Origin: JADJQU01 sp035490315
GTDB lineage: Bacteria > Planctomycetota > UBA1135 > GCA-002686595
Assembly: GCA_035490315.1 (NCBI GenBank)
Contig: DATHET010000168.1
Location: 1-12,564 of the forward strand
DNA length: 12,564 bases
Direction: 5' to 3'
The notes beneath the pieces are model-generated. The model saw only the letters and a program-made list of their open reading frames with translations, was not told the DNA's origin and did not search any database. Shown one piece after another: positions 1 through 6,773 of the stretch (position 1 is its first letter; every line of letters begins with the position of its first letter). The position numbers and the translations under genes were made by a program.

Positions 1-796
1 CCGAGTCGTATCCGCCGGTCGACGGCGCGCCGCCCATCTGCGACACCGAGCTCATCACGAAGTAGTTGTTGGGCTCGGTCGGATCGAAGGGATTCGCCAC
101 CCAGTTGCGGATCGTGACCGTGCCCGTCGAAGCCGACGGAACGTCCTTGCGGTGGCGGAAGATGCTGCCCGCCGAGTGCACGAAGTTCGAGTCGAGGGTC
201 AGCGTGTGGCCGCAGCCCATGTACAAGTCCGAGTTGGTGTGGATACGGCCCGAGAGCGTCATCGACGGCCCCGGATTGACCTCGAGGTCGGAGTTGTAGA
301 ACACCGCGAACTGGAACACCGGCGTCGCTTCGGCGTGGATCAAGCGGTGCGCCGTCGCCGTGTTGCTCTGGATCGTCGCGCTGGCATCGAGCCGGTAGCT
401 CGTGATGATCCTCTGCAGGCCGCTGCTGTCGGTCTTGATCAAGGGCGGATCGCCCGCGGTCCAGGCCTTGATGTTCGAGTTCACGCCATCCGGCGAGATC
501 TGCGTGATCGTGTAGTCGACCGAAGTGCCGTTGATCGTCACGCTCCCCGTGGGAGGTGGCGTGCGCCAGGCAGCGACGTCGGTCTGCACGCGGTTCTTCG
601 CGGCTTCGAGCGCGCCCTGCGCCAGGTACTCGGCTTGCCCGCCGTACTGCTTGACCACCGCGACCTTGGTCGAGGTCAAGGACATCGACAGGAGCATCGA
701 CACCAGGGTCGCGGCCGTGAAGGCTGCGAACACGGCGTAGAGCAGGGCCATACCGCGGCAACTTCGGCCGCACGGTTTCGATCGGATCAATTTCAT
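1..796 (-). CDS. PilX/GspK-like minor pilin-type protein, 3' end outside window
   Basis: The reading frame starts at ATG 796-794 and stays open to the left edge (265 codons visible), so the C-terminus is missing. The N-terminus has basic residues, then G15 followed by a hydrophobic segment (about residues 16-38, starting MALLYAVFAAF). Next comes an amphipathic stretch with AEYLAQGALEAAKNR, which resembles the PilX N-terminal region. The position that is normally Glu+5 in type IV pilins is Tyr20, so a classic E5 is absent. That is common in GspK/PilX-like tip pilins. The rest is polar and rich in Ser/Thr, consistent with an extracytoplasmic beta-rich domain. The start lies one base after the TGA of the upstream pilin gene (TGA-A-ATG), so translation is probably coupled; a weak AGGAA lies at 808-812. 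The likely role is a minor pseudopilin or assembly-priming component. Family placement comes from the N-terminus and context; the exact subfamily is uncertain. Confidence 0.8.
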   Translation of the reverse strand, partial: MKLIRSKPCGRSCRGMALLYAVFAAFTAATLVSMLLSMSLTSTKVAVVKQYGGQAEYLAQGALEAAKNRVQTDVAAWRTPPPTGSVTINGTSVDYTITQISPDGVNSNIKAWTAGDPPLIKTDSSGLQRIITSYRLDASATIQSNTATAHRLIHAEATPVFQFAVFYNSDLEVNPGPSMTLSGRIHTNSDLYMGCGHTLTLDSNFVHSAGSIFRHRKDVPSASTGTVTIRNWVANPFDPTEPNNYFVMSSVSQMGGAPSTGGYDS

Positions 797-797
797 T

Positions 798-1496
798 TCA
801 CACCCCGTTCCTGAGTTTGATGATCTGCTCCACGCTGTGGCGGTGCAGGACGCCCTGTGCGTCCAACTTGCGGAAGAAAAGACGAACACGCAGGGACTCG
901 ACGGGGAGGACGTTGCCCGAGCTTATCTGGTCGTCGAACACCACGCGCTCCACGTTGGAAGCGATGGTGACTGGGTTGGCGGCGTCGGTCCGCCGCTGGA
1001 GATAGTTGATGCCATCGGGCCCGGTGATCAGCACGTAGCTGAACTCGACCGCGTCCCAGATGAGATCGGCGTTGGCGTCGATGTCGGGAACGTCGTTGCC
1101 GTAGGATCCCGGCAAGTCGTTCTCCTGGGGCTGGGCGAAGACCAGCTCGGTGCTCGGACCGAAGTCCGAATCGCCCGCCACGGCATGGTGCTGCGCGGGA
1201 GCATGGGCGTGGTTCTGAAAGAATGTGATCGGATTCCCGTCGTCGAAACGGAAGGGCACGTTGCCGCCTGGCATGGCGATGGTGCCCGAGCGCGAAAGGT
1301 CGGCGGCGATGCGCTTCATCGCGCGCTCCGCGGACAATTGCAGCGTCGACTGCACGCTGCTCGACGAAGTCAAGTTGCGCATGTGCTTGATCGCCATGGT
1401 CAAGGAGCCGGCGAGGATCGACAGCAGCGTGACCGCGACCATCATCTCCAGCGCGGAGAATCCGCTTCGACGCGTCGTTCTTGAATGTTGCTTCAC
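798..1496 (-). CDS. PilW/GspJ-like prepilin with N-terminal methylation motif
   Basis: This 232-residue protein begins at GTG 1496-1494, five bases after the upstream gene's stop (TGA 1504-1502). An in-frame ATG at 1562 would overlap the upstream gene by 61 bp and add a charged extension unlike pilin leaders, so GTG is preferred. The short basic leader ends RRSG, followed by FSALEMMVAVTLLSILAG. This is the type III prepilin peptidase site, with Gly-1, Phe+1 and Glu+5. A roughly 20-residue hydrophobic helix leads into a helical stretch (STLQLSAERAMKRIAADLSRSG) typical of PilW/GspJ. A mostly beta C-terminal domain ends with a putative strand (VRLFFRKLDAQG). It is the middle gene of a three-gene cluster and its product probably forms part of the tip complex of a type IV pilus or type II secretion pseudopilus. 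PilW versus GspJ cannot be settled from this sequence. Confidence 0.85.
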   Translation of the reverse strand: MKQHSRTTRRSGFSALEMMVAVTLLSILAGSLTMAIKHMRNLTSSSSVQSTLQLSAERAMKRIAADLSRSGTIAMPGGNVPFRFDDGNPITFFQNHAHAPAQHHAVAGDSDFGPSTELVFAQPQENDLPGSYGNDVPDIDANADLIWDAVEFSYVLITGPDGINYLQRRTDAANPVTIASNVERVVFDDQISSGNVLPVESLRVRLFFRKLDAQGVLHRHSVEQIIKLRNGV

Positions 1497-1501
1497 GGTG
1501 T

Positions 1502-1930
1502 TCAGCGCGTCCTCATCGTCGCCAGAGTCAGCGTGCGCCCGCGCTCGAGGTAGTCGTTCCACTGGATCGTCATCACCACCTGCAAGGGATCGGGCACCGC
1601 CGCGCCAGGCACGTAGCCCGGGTACGTCGCCGTGATCGTCTCGTTGCGCAGGTGCAGACCGTTGAAGCGCGCGATCGCCACGCCGTTCGCGAATTCACTG
1701 ACGGGCAAGGGCAGGGTTCCAGCGTTCTGCAGGATCGCGAGCTCCATCGCGCCCTGCAGATCCGCCATCGCGATGTTGGTCTCGTTGCTGGTGCGCAGCA
1801 GATTGTGCGAGATCAATTGCGACGAGACTGCGGCGCTGATGGAAACCACCAGGATCACCACGCCCATCATCAGCTCGATCAGCGAAAAGCCGCCGAGCGC
1901 GGACCCGCCGCGCAACGATCGAACTCTCAT
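1502..1930 (-). CDS. PilV/GspI-like type IV prepilin
   Basis: This 142-residue protein is the first gene of the pilin cluster. Its start at ATG 1930-1928 has a GGGAG at 1942-1938, seven bases upstream. The leader is MRVRSLRGGSALGG, followed by FSLIELMMGVVILVVSISAA, a textbook N-methylation motif with Gly-1, Phe+1 and Glu+5 and a hydrophobic helix of about 20 residues. The remaining 100 or so residues form a small globular head ending QWNDYLERGRTLTLATMRTR, which looks like a final beta strand. The length fits PilV/GspI-type minor pilins. The processed protein would be inserted in the inner membrane and assembled into a pilus or pseudopilus tip with the two downstream products. Whether the system is a type IV pilus or a type II secretion apparatus cannot be decided without the genes beyond the left edge. 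Confidence 0.85.
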   Translation of the reverse strand: MRVRSLRGGSALGGFSLIELMMGVVILVVSISAAVSSQLISHNLLRTSNETNIAMADLQGAMELAILQNAGTLPLPVSEFANGVAIARFNGLHLRNETITATYPGYVPGAAVPDPLQVVMTIQWNDYLERGRTLTLATMRTR

Positions 1931-1937
1931 CCCCGTT

Positions 1938-1942
1938 CTCCC
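1938..1942 (-). promoter_or_regulatory. Ribosome binding site of the first pilin gene
   Basis: The minus strand reads GGGAG followed by seven bases and then the ATG at 1930. It supports the chosen start over upstream in-frame codons, which would place a long Arg-rich extension before the prepilin leader. It is one of the few clear Shine-Dalgarno sequences in the window. Confidence 0.55.
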
Positions 1943-2016
1943 AGTCCCACCCGTGCCTCCCCGGGCCGCGGGCGCGTTCTCCGCGCTGCCATGGCCAGCG
2001 GGTTGACACCAACTCC

Positions 2017-2045
2017 CCGCCGCGCCTGAGTTCGACGCGCGGCGG
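2017..2045. repeat. GC-rich inverted repeat upstream of the pilin genes
   Basis: CCGCCGCGC (2017-2025) is matched by its exact reverse complement GCGCGGCGG (2037-2045) around an 11-base spacer. It lies about 90 bp upstream of the first pilin start and just beyond the proposed xylB terminator. On neither strand is it followed by a T-run, so a terminator role is unlikely. It could be an operator or a leader hairpin, or simply a by-product of high GC content. Confidence 0.4.
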
Positions 2046-2060
2046 CAAAGAGCTGGAAAG

Positions 2061-2088
2061 AAAATGCGACTTCCTAAGTAAAGTCGCA
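2061..2088 (-). terminator. Probable Rho-independent terminator after xylB
   Basis: Two perfect 8-base arms, TGCGACTT (2065-2072) and AAGTCGCA (2081-2088), flank an 8-base loop. Read on the minus strand, the hairpin is followed at once by TTTTCTTTCC, a typical U-rich tail. Read on the plus strand, no comparable tail follows. It lies about 80 bp past the xylB stop and about 130 bp before the first pilin start, so it would separate the xylB transcript from the pilin operon. The stem is only half G+C, so efficiency may be moderate. Confidence 0.55.
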
Positions 2089-2166
2089 GTTTCGCCGTTC
2101 GGAATCGTGGTCTGCGGCCTTTTTCGCGGTCCTGGCGAGCGTGGGCGGCCTGGGCCGCATCTCTAT

Positions 2167-3651
2167 TTAAGGTAGAGGTCCGAACAGCGCCCGCTGGGCT
2201 GCTTGGAAGCGATGGGAAAGTTGTTCCATCGCCTGGGCGATGGAAGGATCGGGCCGCAGCACGCTCGCGCCGGCTTGCACCCACTGCTGCGCAATCGGGT
2301 CGCAAGCGAGGCCCGCATCCCGCTCCTTCGCCACGCTCCAGCAGGCCTGCAGGGCCGCGCCGAGCGCGCCCGATTCCGCCTCGGCCAGCGGCAGCACGCT
2401 CGCGCCGCAGGCATCGGCGAGGATCTGCAGCCAGAGTCGATTCTTCGCTCCCCCGCCTACCGCGCGCAGCTCGGTGCAGGGGATCCCAAGCGCGCGCATG
2501 CGCGCCACGCCGGCCGCGAGATTGAGCGCGATGCCCTCGATGCAGGCGCGGTACACGCGAGCGCGCGACAGCGAGCCCGGCCGCAAGCCGATCAGAGCCG
2601 CGCGCGCTTGCGGCAGATCGGGCACGCGCTCGCCGATGAAGTAGGGCAAGCACAGAGGCCCATCGGGATCGACTTCGAGCAGCGCGGCTTCGCGCTCCAG
2701 CTCTTCATGCGTCGAGGAGAAGGCCTTGCAGACTTCCTCGATCGCGCTGGTCGCGTTCATGACGCACAAGAGCGGCAGATACCCTCCCGTCGAATCGCAG
2801 AAAGGCGCGATCGCGCCCGAGGGATCGACGATCGCGCGCGCGCTGTAGGAAAAAACCGTCGCCGAAGTTCCGAGGCTCACGACGCACACGCCTTCGCGCG
2901 TCGCACCCGCGCCGATCGCGCTGGCCATGTTGTCGCCGGCGCCGGTCGAGATCGGCGTGCCCTCGAGCGACTTCGCAAGCCCGAGCAGGCGCGCGCCGTC
3001 CGCGGAGAGTCGTCCGGGGATCGAGCCGGGCGCAGCGAGCGGGGCCAGGCGCTCTTCGAGCCGCGGATCGATCGCGCGGCACGCGTTCGAATCGACGCTG
3101 CGCCGAGCAGGATCGAACCAGCCCGTGCCTGACGCGTCGCCTGCTTCGCTCCACGCCGAGCCGGTCAAACGCAGGTTCACGTAATCGTGCGGCAGCATCA
3201 CGCTCTCCACGCGCGCCCACACTTGCGGCTCGTGGCGCGCGAGCCACAGGACTTTCGACGCGGTGAATCCAGCGGGGATCGCGCGGCCGAGTTTCTCTGA
3301 GAGCTCGCGTGCTTCCGCCGCCGTCGACGTGTCGCACCACAATTTCGCGGCGCGCAGTGGCCGCTGTTCGCGATCGAGGACGACCAGGCCGTGCTGCTGG
3401 CCGCTGATTCCGATCCCCGCGAGACGCGAAGCATCGACGCCGTCGCTCGAAAACAACTCGCGCGAGACTTTGTCCAGCCCCTGAATCCACGTGTCCGGAT
3501 GTTGTTCCGCCGCGCCTGGTCCGAGTCCCTCGATCAATCCGTAGCTTGATTGCGCTCGCGCCACGACGCGTTTGGAAGCTGCGTCGATGAGCAGTCCCTT
3601 CAAGCCCTGCGTCCCGACGTCGAAACCAGCGAAGAGACTGCTCGTCTTCAA
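2167..3651 (-). CDS. xylB: Xylulokinase (FGGY carbohydrate kinase)
   Basis: It phosphorylates D-xylulose to xylulose-5-phosphate, the second step of xylose use, in the cytoplasm. From a TTG start at 3651-3649 the protein has 494 residues, the normal XylB size, and begins a few residues before the conserved FAGFDVGTQGLKG (residues 8-20, phosphate-binding). Other XylB marks are GISGQQHGLVVLD (81-93), LWCDTST (104-110), LPHDYVNLRLTG (153-164) with EAGDASGTGWFD (169-180), the catalytic Asp240 in STGAGDNMA, SLGTSATVF (259-267), and the C-terminal RAVGGGAKNRLWLQ (396-409). In-frame ATGs at 3789 and 3834 would add 46 or 61 residues of non-conserved, Arg/Pro-rich sequence and lie upstream of a possible promoter at 3703-3722, so they are disfavoured. 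The TTG has no Shine-Dalgarno sequence, so the exact start remains open. xylA is in the same orientation but 3.2 kb upstream. Confidence 0.93.
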   Translation of the reverse strand: MKTSSLFAGFDVGTQGLKGLLIDAASKRVVARAQSSYGLIEGLGPGAAEQHPDTWIQGLDKVSRELFSSDGVDASRLAGIGISGQQHGLVVLDREQRPLRAAKLWCDTSTAAEARELSEKLGRAIPAGFTASKVLWLARHEPQVWARVESVMLPHDYVNLRLTGSAWSEAGDASGTGWFDPARRSVDSNACRAIDPRLEERLAPLAAPGSIPGRLSADGARLLGLAKSLEGTPISTGAGDNMASAIGAGATREGVCVVSLGTSATVFSYSARAIVDPSGAIAPFCDSTGGYLPLLCVMNATSAIEEVCKAFSSTHEELEREAALLEVDPDGPLCLPYFIGERVPDLPQARAALIGLRPGSLSRARVYRACIEGIALNLAAGVARMRALGIPCTELRAVGGGAKNRLWLQILADACGASVLPLAEAESGALGAALQACWSVAKERDAGLACDPIAQQWVQAGASVLRPDPSIAQAMEQLSHRFQAAQRALFGPLP

Positions 3652-3702
3652 AGTGCGTTTTGCATGGGACTGCGTGAGCGGCCATGTCGGGCCAAGGACG
3701 AG

Positions 3703-3722
3703 AGGATAGCCTTCGACTATCC
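3703..3722 (-). promoter_or_regulatory. Possible xylB promoter overlapping an inverted repeat
   Basis: GGATAG (3704-3709) and CTATCC (3717-3722) form a perfect 6-base inverted repeat with a 7-base spacer. On the minus strand the distal arm contains TATCCT (3708-3703), a plausible -10 box. No good -35 hexamer stands 16-18 bases upstream. Transcription would begin near 3696, about 45 bases before the TTG start and downstream of the two alternative ATGs. The overlap of dyad and -10 box is what a repressor operator would look like; this is inference. Confidence 0.3.
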
Positions 3723-3842
3723 CACCGTCGGCGGGCTCCGGCCGATCTGCGGAGCGAGCCGGCCTGCCGTCGTACGCGCCGCGTGGCATGATGGAAGAGG
3801 CCGGGCAGGCTCTCGACGGCTCGCGACGGACCAAAATTCACG

Positions 3843-4292
3843 ATGCAACCGCTGATCATCGAGGAAGAAGTCGAGCCCGACCCCAAGTCGGAGTCCGGAT
3901 GGGGCTCGATCTTCCTGTTGTATGCCGTGCTCGCGCTGGTGATCGCCGTACCCTTCCTCTGGTTGAGGCACACTTACTCCGAACTCGATCCCTACTGGGG
4001 TCGCGGCAAGATCAGCTTCCATCGCGAAGCATGGTTGGCCGCGACCGAAGACTCCCCTACCTGGGGGGAGCGTTTCCTGATGCTCGATGATCTGCTCAAG
4101 GGCTCGCATCTCGAGGGCTGCACGCGCTCGAAAGTGAGCGAGCTGCTGGGCCCTCCATTCATGGAATGGCAAGGAATGTGGCGTTACTACCTCGGTCCCG
4201 AGCCGGGCATCGTCAGCGTGGACAGCATCTTGCTCTGCATTCGATTCGATTCGGCTGGAGTCGTCGAATCCACCTTCACCCATACGAATTGA
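3843..4292 (+). CDS. Small membrane-anchored protein with BamE/SmpA-like domain
   Basis: This 149-residue protein has an acidic N-terminus (residues 7-18), one hydrophobic segment (about 22-41, IFLLYAVLALVIAVPFLWL) and a C-terminal domain beginning near residue 80. The domain has the pattern LLKGSHLEGCTRSKVSELLG, then a Trp/Tyr-rich strand (MWRYYLGPEPG) and a final strand pair (DSILLCIRFD, GVVESTF). The order helix, LG.P, W..Y.LG, L.I.FD..G.V is that of SmpA/OmlA (BamE-like) folds, seen also in many small uncharacterised proteins. The transmembrane anchor replaces the lipoprotein signal of true BamE; no lipobox is seen. A BAM role is therefore not claimed. The gene stands alone between divergent xylB and the RCC1 gene, 183 bp before the latter. 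GGGGC/GCCCC (4307-4311/4319-4323) just after it could form a weak hairpin with no T-run. The gene itself is convincing; its function is unknown. Confidence 0.75.
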   Translation: MQPLIIEEEVEPDPKSESGWGSIFLLYAVLALVIAVPFLWLRHTYSELDPYWGRGKISFHREAWLAATEDSPTWGERFLMLDDLLKGSHLEGCTRSKVSELLGPPFMEWQGMWRYYLGPEPGIVSVDSILLCIRFDSAGVVESTFTHTN

Positions 4293-4459
4293 GGATCTCG
4301 GTCTGTGGGGCTCCGAGTGCCCCGCGGTGAGCCAGCAGCGTCGATGAAGCATCGGACATGTCAGCCGGTTCGGGCTAGTCGGAATCTCGAGCCGCGCTTA
4401 CGCTGAGTTGAAGGCAGACCGGCCTGGTCAGGAGAGGTCGGAGATCGAACTTCGGACTG

Positions 4460-4465
4460 AAGGAG
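4460..4465 (+). promoter_or_regulatory. Ribosome binding site of the RCC1-repeat gene
   Basis: AAGGAG lies ten bases before ATG 4476 and fixes this start, which also gives a proper signal peptide. The rest of the gap 4293-4459 shows no convincing promoter; TACGCT at 4399-4404 could serve as a -10 box but has no recognisable -35 partner. Confidence 0.6.
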
Positions 4466-4475
4466 CAACGGTGTC

Positions 4476-6773
4476 ATGAAGCGCACGACTCGAGGATTCG
4501 GATTCTTTTTCGCTCACGCAATTCTGCTCGTCGCCACCGGCGCCAGCGCGAGTGCCCAGGAAGTCGCGGCGTATGGAGATCGCTCCTACGACAGCCGCTG
4601 GAACAGTGAGGCGTTCGTCGAGATCGCGACGGGATCGAACCACACCGTGGCGCGCCGCAGCAACGGAACGATCGTCGCGTGGGGAATCAACAACGCCCGC
4701 CAGTGCATCGCGCCGGCGCTTCCCGCTGGTCTCAGCTACGTCGAGATCGCGGCGGGTGGGTTCGTCAGCACGGCCCACACACTCGCCAGGCGCAGCGACG
4801 GCTCCGTCGTGGGCTGGGGTGACAATGAGTGGGGCGAGCTGAACGTTCCCGCGCTGCCGGCCGGACTGAGCTACGTCGACATCGAGACCGGTATTGGCTA
4901 CTCGCTTGGCCGTCGCAGCGACGGCTCGGTCATCGCATGGGGATACAACGGAGACGGCCAGAGCAACGTGCCGGCGCTCCCCGCTGGCCAGAGCTACACG
5001 GCGATCATCGCCGCTTGGAATCACTCGCTCGCGCTGCGCAGCGACGGCTCGGTCGTGGCCTTTGGTTCGAACGCAAGCGGCCAGCTCAACGTGCCGGTGC
5101 TCCCGGCCGGTCTGAGTTACGTCGAGATTGCAGCGGGAAACGTTCACAGCCTGGCGAGGCGCAGCGATGGATCCGTGGTGGCCTGGGGAGGAAATCCCTG
5201 GGGGCAGTGCAACGTGCCCGCGCTTCCGCTCGGAGTGACCTACGTCGAGATCGCCGCCGCCGGACACTACTCCCTCGCCCGGCGCAGCGATGGGACCGTC
5301 GCGGCCTGGGGACTCAGCACCGGTGGCCTGCTCAACGTGGTCCCGCTCCCGGCCGGGCTGACCTACGTCGAAATCTCAGCCGGAGGCAACCACTCGGCGG
5401 CGCGGCGCTCCGACGGCACCGTGGTGACCTGGGGTGGCAACATGGCGAGCCAGTGCAACGTGCCCGCGGTGGCGAGCCCGATCGCCAACGTCGACATCTC
5501 TGCCGGGGGCATGGCCCTCGATGGCGCCCACAACATCGCTCGACGCAGCGATGGAACCCTGGCGGCCTGGGGAGCCAACCGTGATGGCCAATGCAATGTG
5601 CCCCCGCCGCCCGCCGGACTTCAATATGTGGAGGCCGTGGCGGGAGGCGGATTCTCGTTGAGCGTCTTCTCGCAGATCGGTCACACGCTCGCCCGGCTCA
5701 GCGACGGGACGCTGGTCTGCGTCGGGAACAACGAGTACGGCCAGCGCAACGTGCCGCCGCTCCCCGCTGGCCTGACCTACGTCCAGATCGCGTCGAGAGA
5801 TGCGTTCAACGCCGCGTTGCGCAGCGACGGAGCGGTGGTGGCCTGGGGTCAGAACAATTTCGGTCAATGCAACGTTCTGGCGCTCCCGCCCGGGTTGACC
5901 TACGTCGAAGTCGATTGCGGCGGCGCGCACATCGTCGCGCGGCGCTCCGACGGATCGGTCGTAGCTTGGGGCGCCAACTCGAGCGGCGCCTGCAACGTCC
6001 CGGCGCTTCCCGCCGGGCTCAGCTACGTCGAGATCGCCGCGGGCGCGGGCCATACGGTCCTGCGCCGCTCGGACGGGTCGGTAGTGGCGTTTGGAAGCAA
6101 CCCGTTCGGTGCGTGCAATGTTCCGACGCTTCCGGGCGGCGTCTCCTACGTCGAAATCGCCGCGGGCTCGCTCCACACGATTGCACGTCGCAGCGATGGC
6201 GTGGTCTTGGGCTGGGGATCCAATTCCAGCGGCCAGTGCGATCTTCCGCCGCCTCCTGCCGGATTCCGCTATTCGAAGATCGGGGCGGGCCAGAGCATCA
6301 GCCTGCTCGTCCTGGATAAGTGCCTCGGCCCGGTTTCGTATTGCACGGCGAAGACGAATTCGATCGGGTGCGTGCCGACGATCAGCTCGAGCGGTGCTTC
6401 GAGCACCTCGGCGAGCTCGGGCTTTACGATCAGCGCGAGCAATGTCCTCAACAACAAGCCCGGCCTGTTGATCTACACGAATGGCGGGCGAGCAGCGGTT
6501 CCGTTCGCAGGCGGTTTGCGCTGCATCAACGTGCCGGTGCACCGCTCGACACCACTGAGCTCCGGCGGCAATCCGCCGCCGAACGATTGCTCGGGCGTCT
6601 ACTCGATCGACATGAACACCTTCGCCTCTGGCGCGCTCGGTGGCCTGCCCCAGGCATTCATGCGCGTTCCCGGCACGCTCGTCGACACGCAATTCTGGGG
6701 ACGCGACAACGGCTTCGCCCCTCCCAACAACTCCACGCTGTCGGACAGCTTGGAGTTCACGGTCTGCCTTTGA
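4476..6773 (+). CDS. Secreted RCC1-repeat (beta-propeller) surface protein
   Basis: This 765-residue protein has a Sec signal peptide (basic MKRTTRG, hydrophobic core, likely cleavage after ASA at residue 27). Residues about 46-612 hold 13 RCC1-like repeats of the form YVEIAAG..HSLARRSDGSVVAWG.N..GQCNVPALPAGL. The RRSDG motif recurs near residues 61, 106, 147, 188, 229, 270, 311, 357, 408, 449, 490, 531 and 572. A fourteenth half unit (YSKIGAGQSISLLVL) closes the array. The C-terminal ~150 residues form a separate domain with six Cys (616, 623, 632, 683, 705, 764) and a YCTAKTNSIGC start. I recall such domains at the ends of secreted planctomycete proteins, but know no formal name for it. RCC1 repeats form seven-bladed propellers that bind proteins or ligands, so a binding or surface role is inferred; no catalytic motif is seen. 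It converges on xylA, with the palindrome right after the stop. Confidence 0.9.
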   Translation: MKRTTRGFGFFFAHAILLVATGASASAQEVAAYGDRSYDSRWNSEAFVEIATGSNHTVARRSNGTIVAWGINNARQCIAPALPAGLSYVEIAAGGFVSTAHTLARRSDGSVVGWGDNEWGELNVPALPAGLSYVDIETGIGYSLGRRSDGSVIAWGYNGDGQSNVPALPAGQSYTAIIAAWNHSLALRSDGSVVAFGSNASGQLNVPVLPAGLSYVEIAAGNVHSLARRSDGSVVAWGGNPWGQCNVPALPLGVTYVEIAAAGHYSLARRSDGTVAAWGLSTGGLLNVVPLPAGLTYVEISAGGNHSAARRSDGTVVTWGGNMASQCNVPAVASPIANVDISAGGMALDGAHNIARRSDGTLAAWGANRDGQCNVPPPPAGLQYVEAVAGGGFSLSVFSQIGHTLARLSDGTLVCVGNNEYGQRNVPPLPAGLTYVQIASRDAFNAALRSDGAVVAWGQNNFGQCNVLALPPGLTYVEVDCGGAHIVARRSDGSVVAWGANSSGACNVPALPAGLSYVEIAAGAGHTVLRRSDGSVVAFGSNPFGACNVPTLPGGVSYVEIAAGSLHTIARRSDGVVLGWGSNSSGQCDLPPPPAGFRYSKIGAGQSISLLVLDKCLGPVSYCTAKTNSIGCVPTISSSGASSTSASSGFTISASNVLNNKPGLLIYTNGGRAAVPFAGGLRCINVPVHRSTPLSSGGNPPPNDCSGVYSIDMNTFASGALGGLPQAFMRVPGTLVDTQFWGRDNGFAPPNNSTLSDSLEFTVCL
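4611..6311 (+). repeat. In-frame tandem array of 13.5 RCC1-type units
   Basis: The basic period is 123 bp (41 codons), with three longer spacings of 45, 46 and 51 codons. Adjacent units share long nearly identical stretches, such as those coding for RRSDGSVVAWG and VPALPAGLSYVEIAAG, which points to growth by internal duplication. Unit 9 (ARLSDGTLVCVGNNE) has diverged most. The array also creates long open antisense frames that are not genes. Confidence 0.9.

Noticed and set aside
2001..2031. TTGACA on the plus strand at 2003-2008 as a promoter
   Set aside because: No -10 hexamer lies at a suitable distance and no plus-strand gene follows.
2145..2177. Short palindromes near the xylB stop (GCGGCC/GGCCGC at 2145-2158, CTCTA/TAGAG at 2161-2177)
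   Set aside because: The stems are too short or the loop too tight, and no T-run follows. The hairpin at 2065-2088 is a better terminator.
1931..2653. Extension of the first pilin frame upstream into xylB
   Set aside because: The frame is open but Arg-rich and lacks motifs. A prepilin leader must be short, and ATG 1930 has a Shine-Dalgarno sequence.
3652..3834. N-terminal extension of xylulokinase from ATG 3789 or 3834
   Set aside because: The extra 46-61 residues are not like any kinase segment, lie upstream of the possible -10 box, and would take the protein above the usual family length.
4611..6311. The regular repeat spacing as a CRISPR-like array
   Set aside because: The repeats are in frame, code for RCC1 units and have no variable spacers of constant length.
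4428..6692. Two long minus-strand open frames (279 and 438 residues) opposite the RCC1 array
   Set aside because: They mirror the sense repeats, have no start signals, and arise because a GC-rich tandem repeat free of stops in one frame tends to be free of stops in the complementary frame too.
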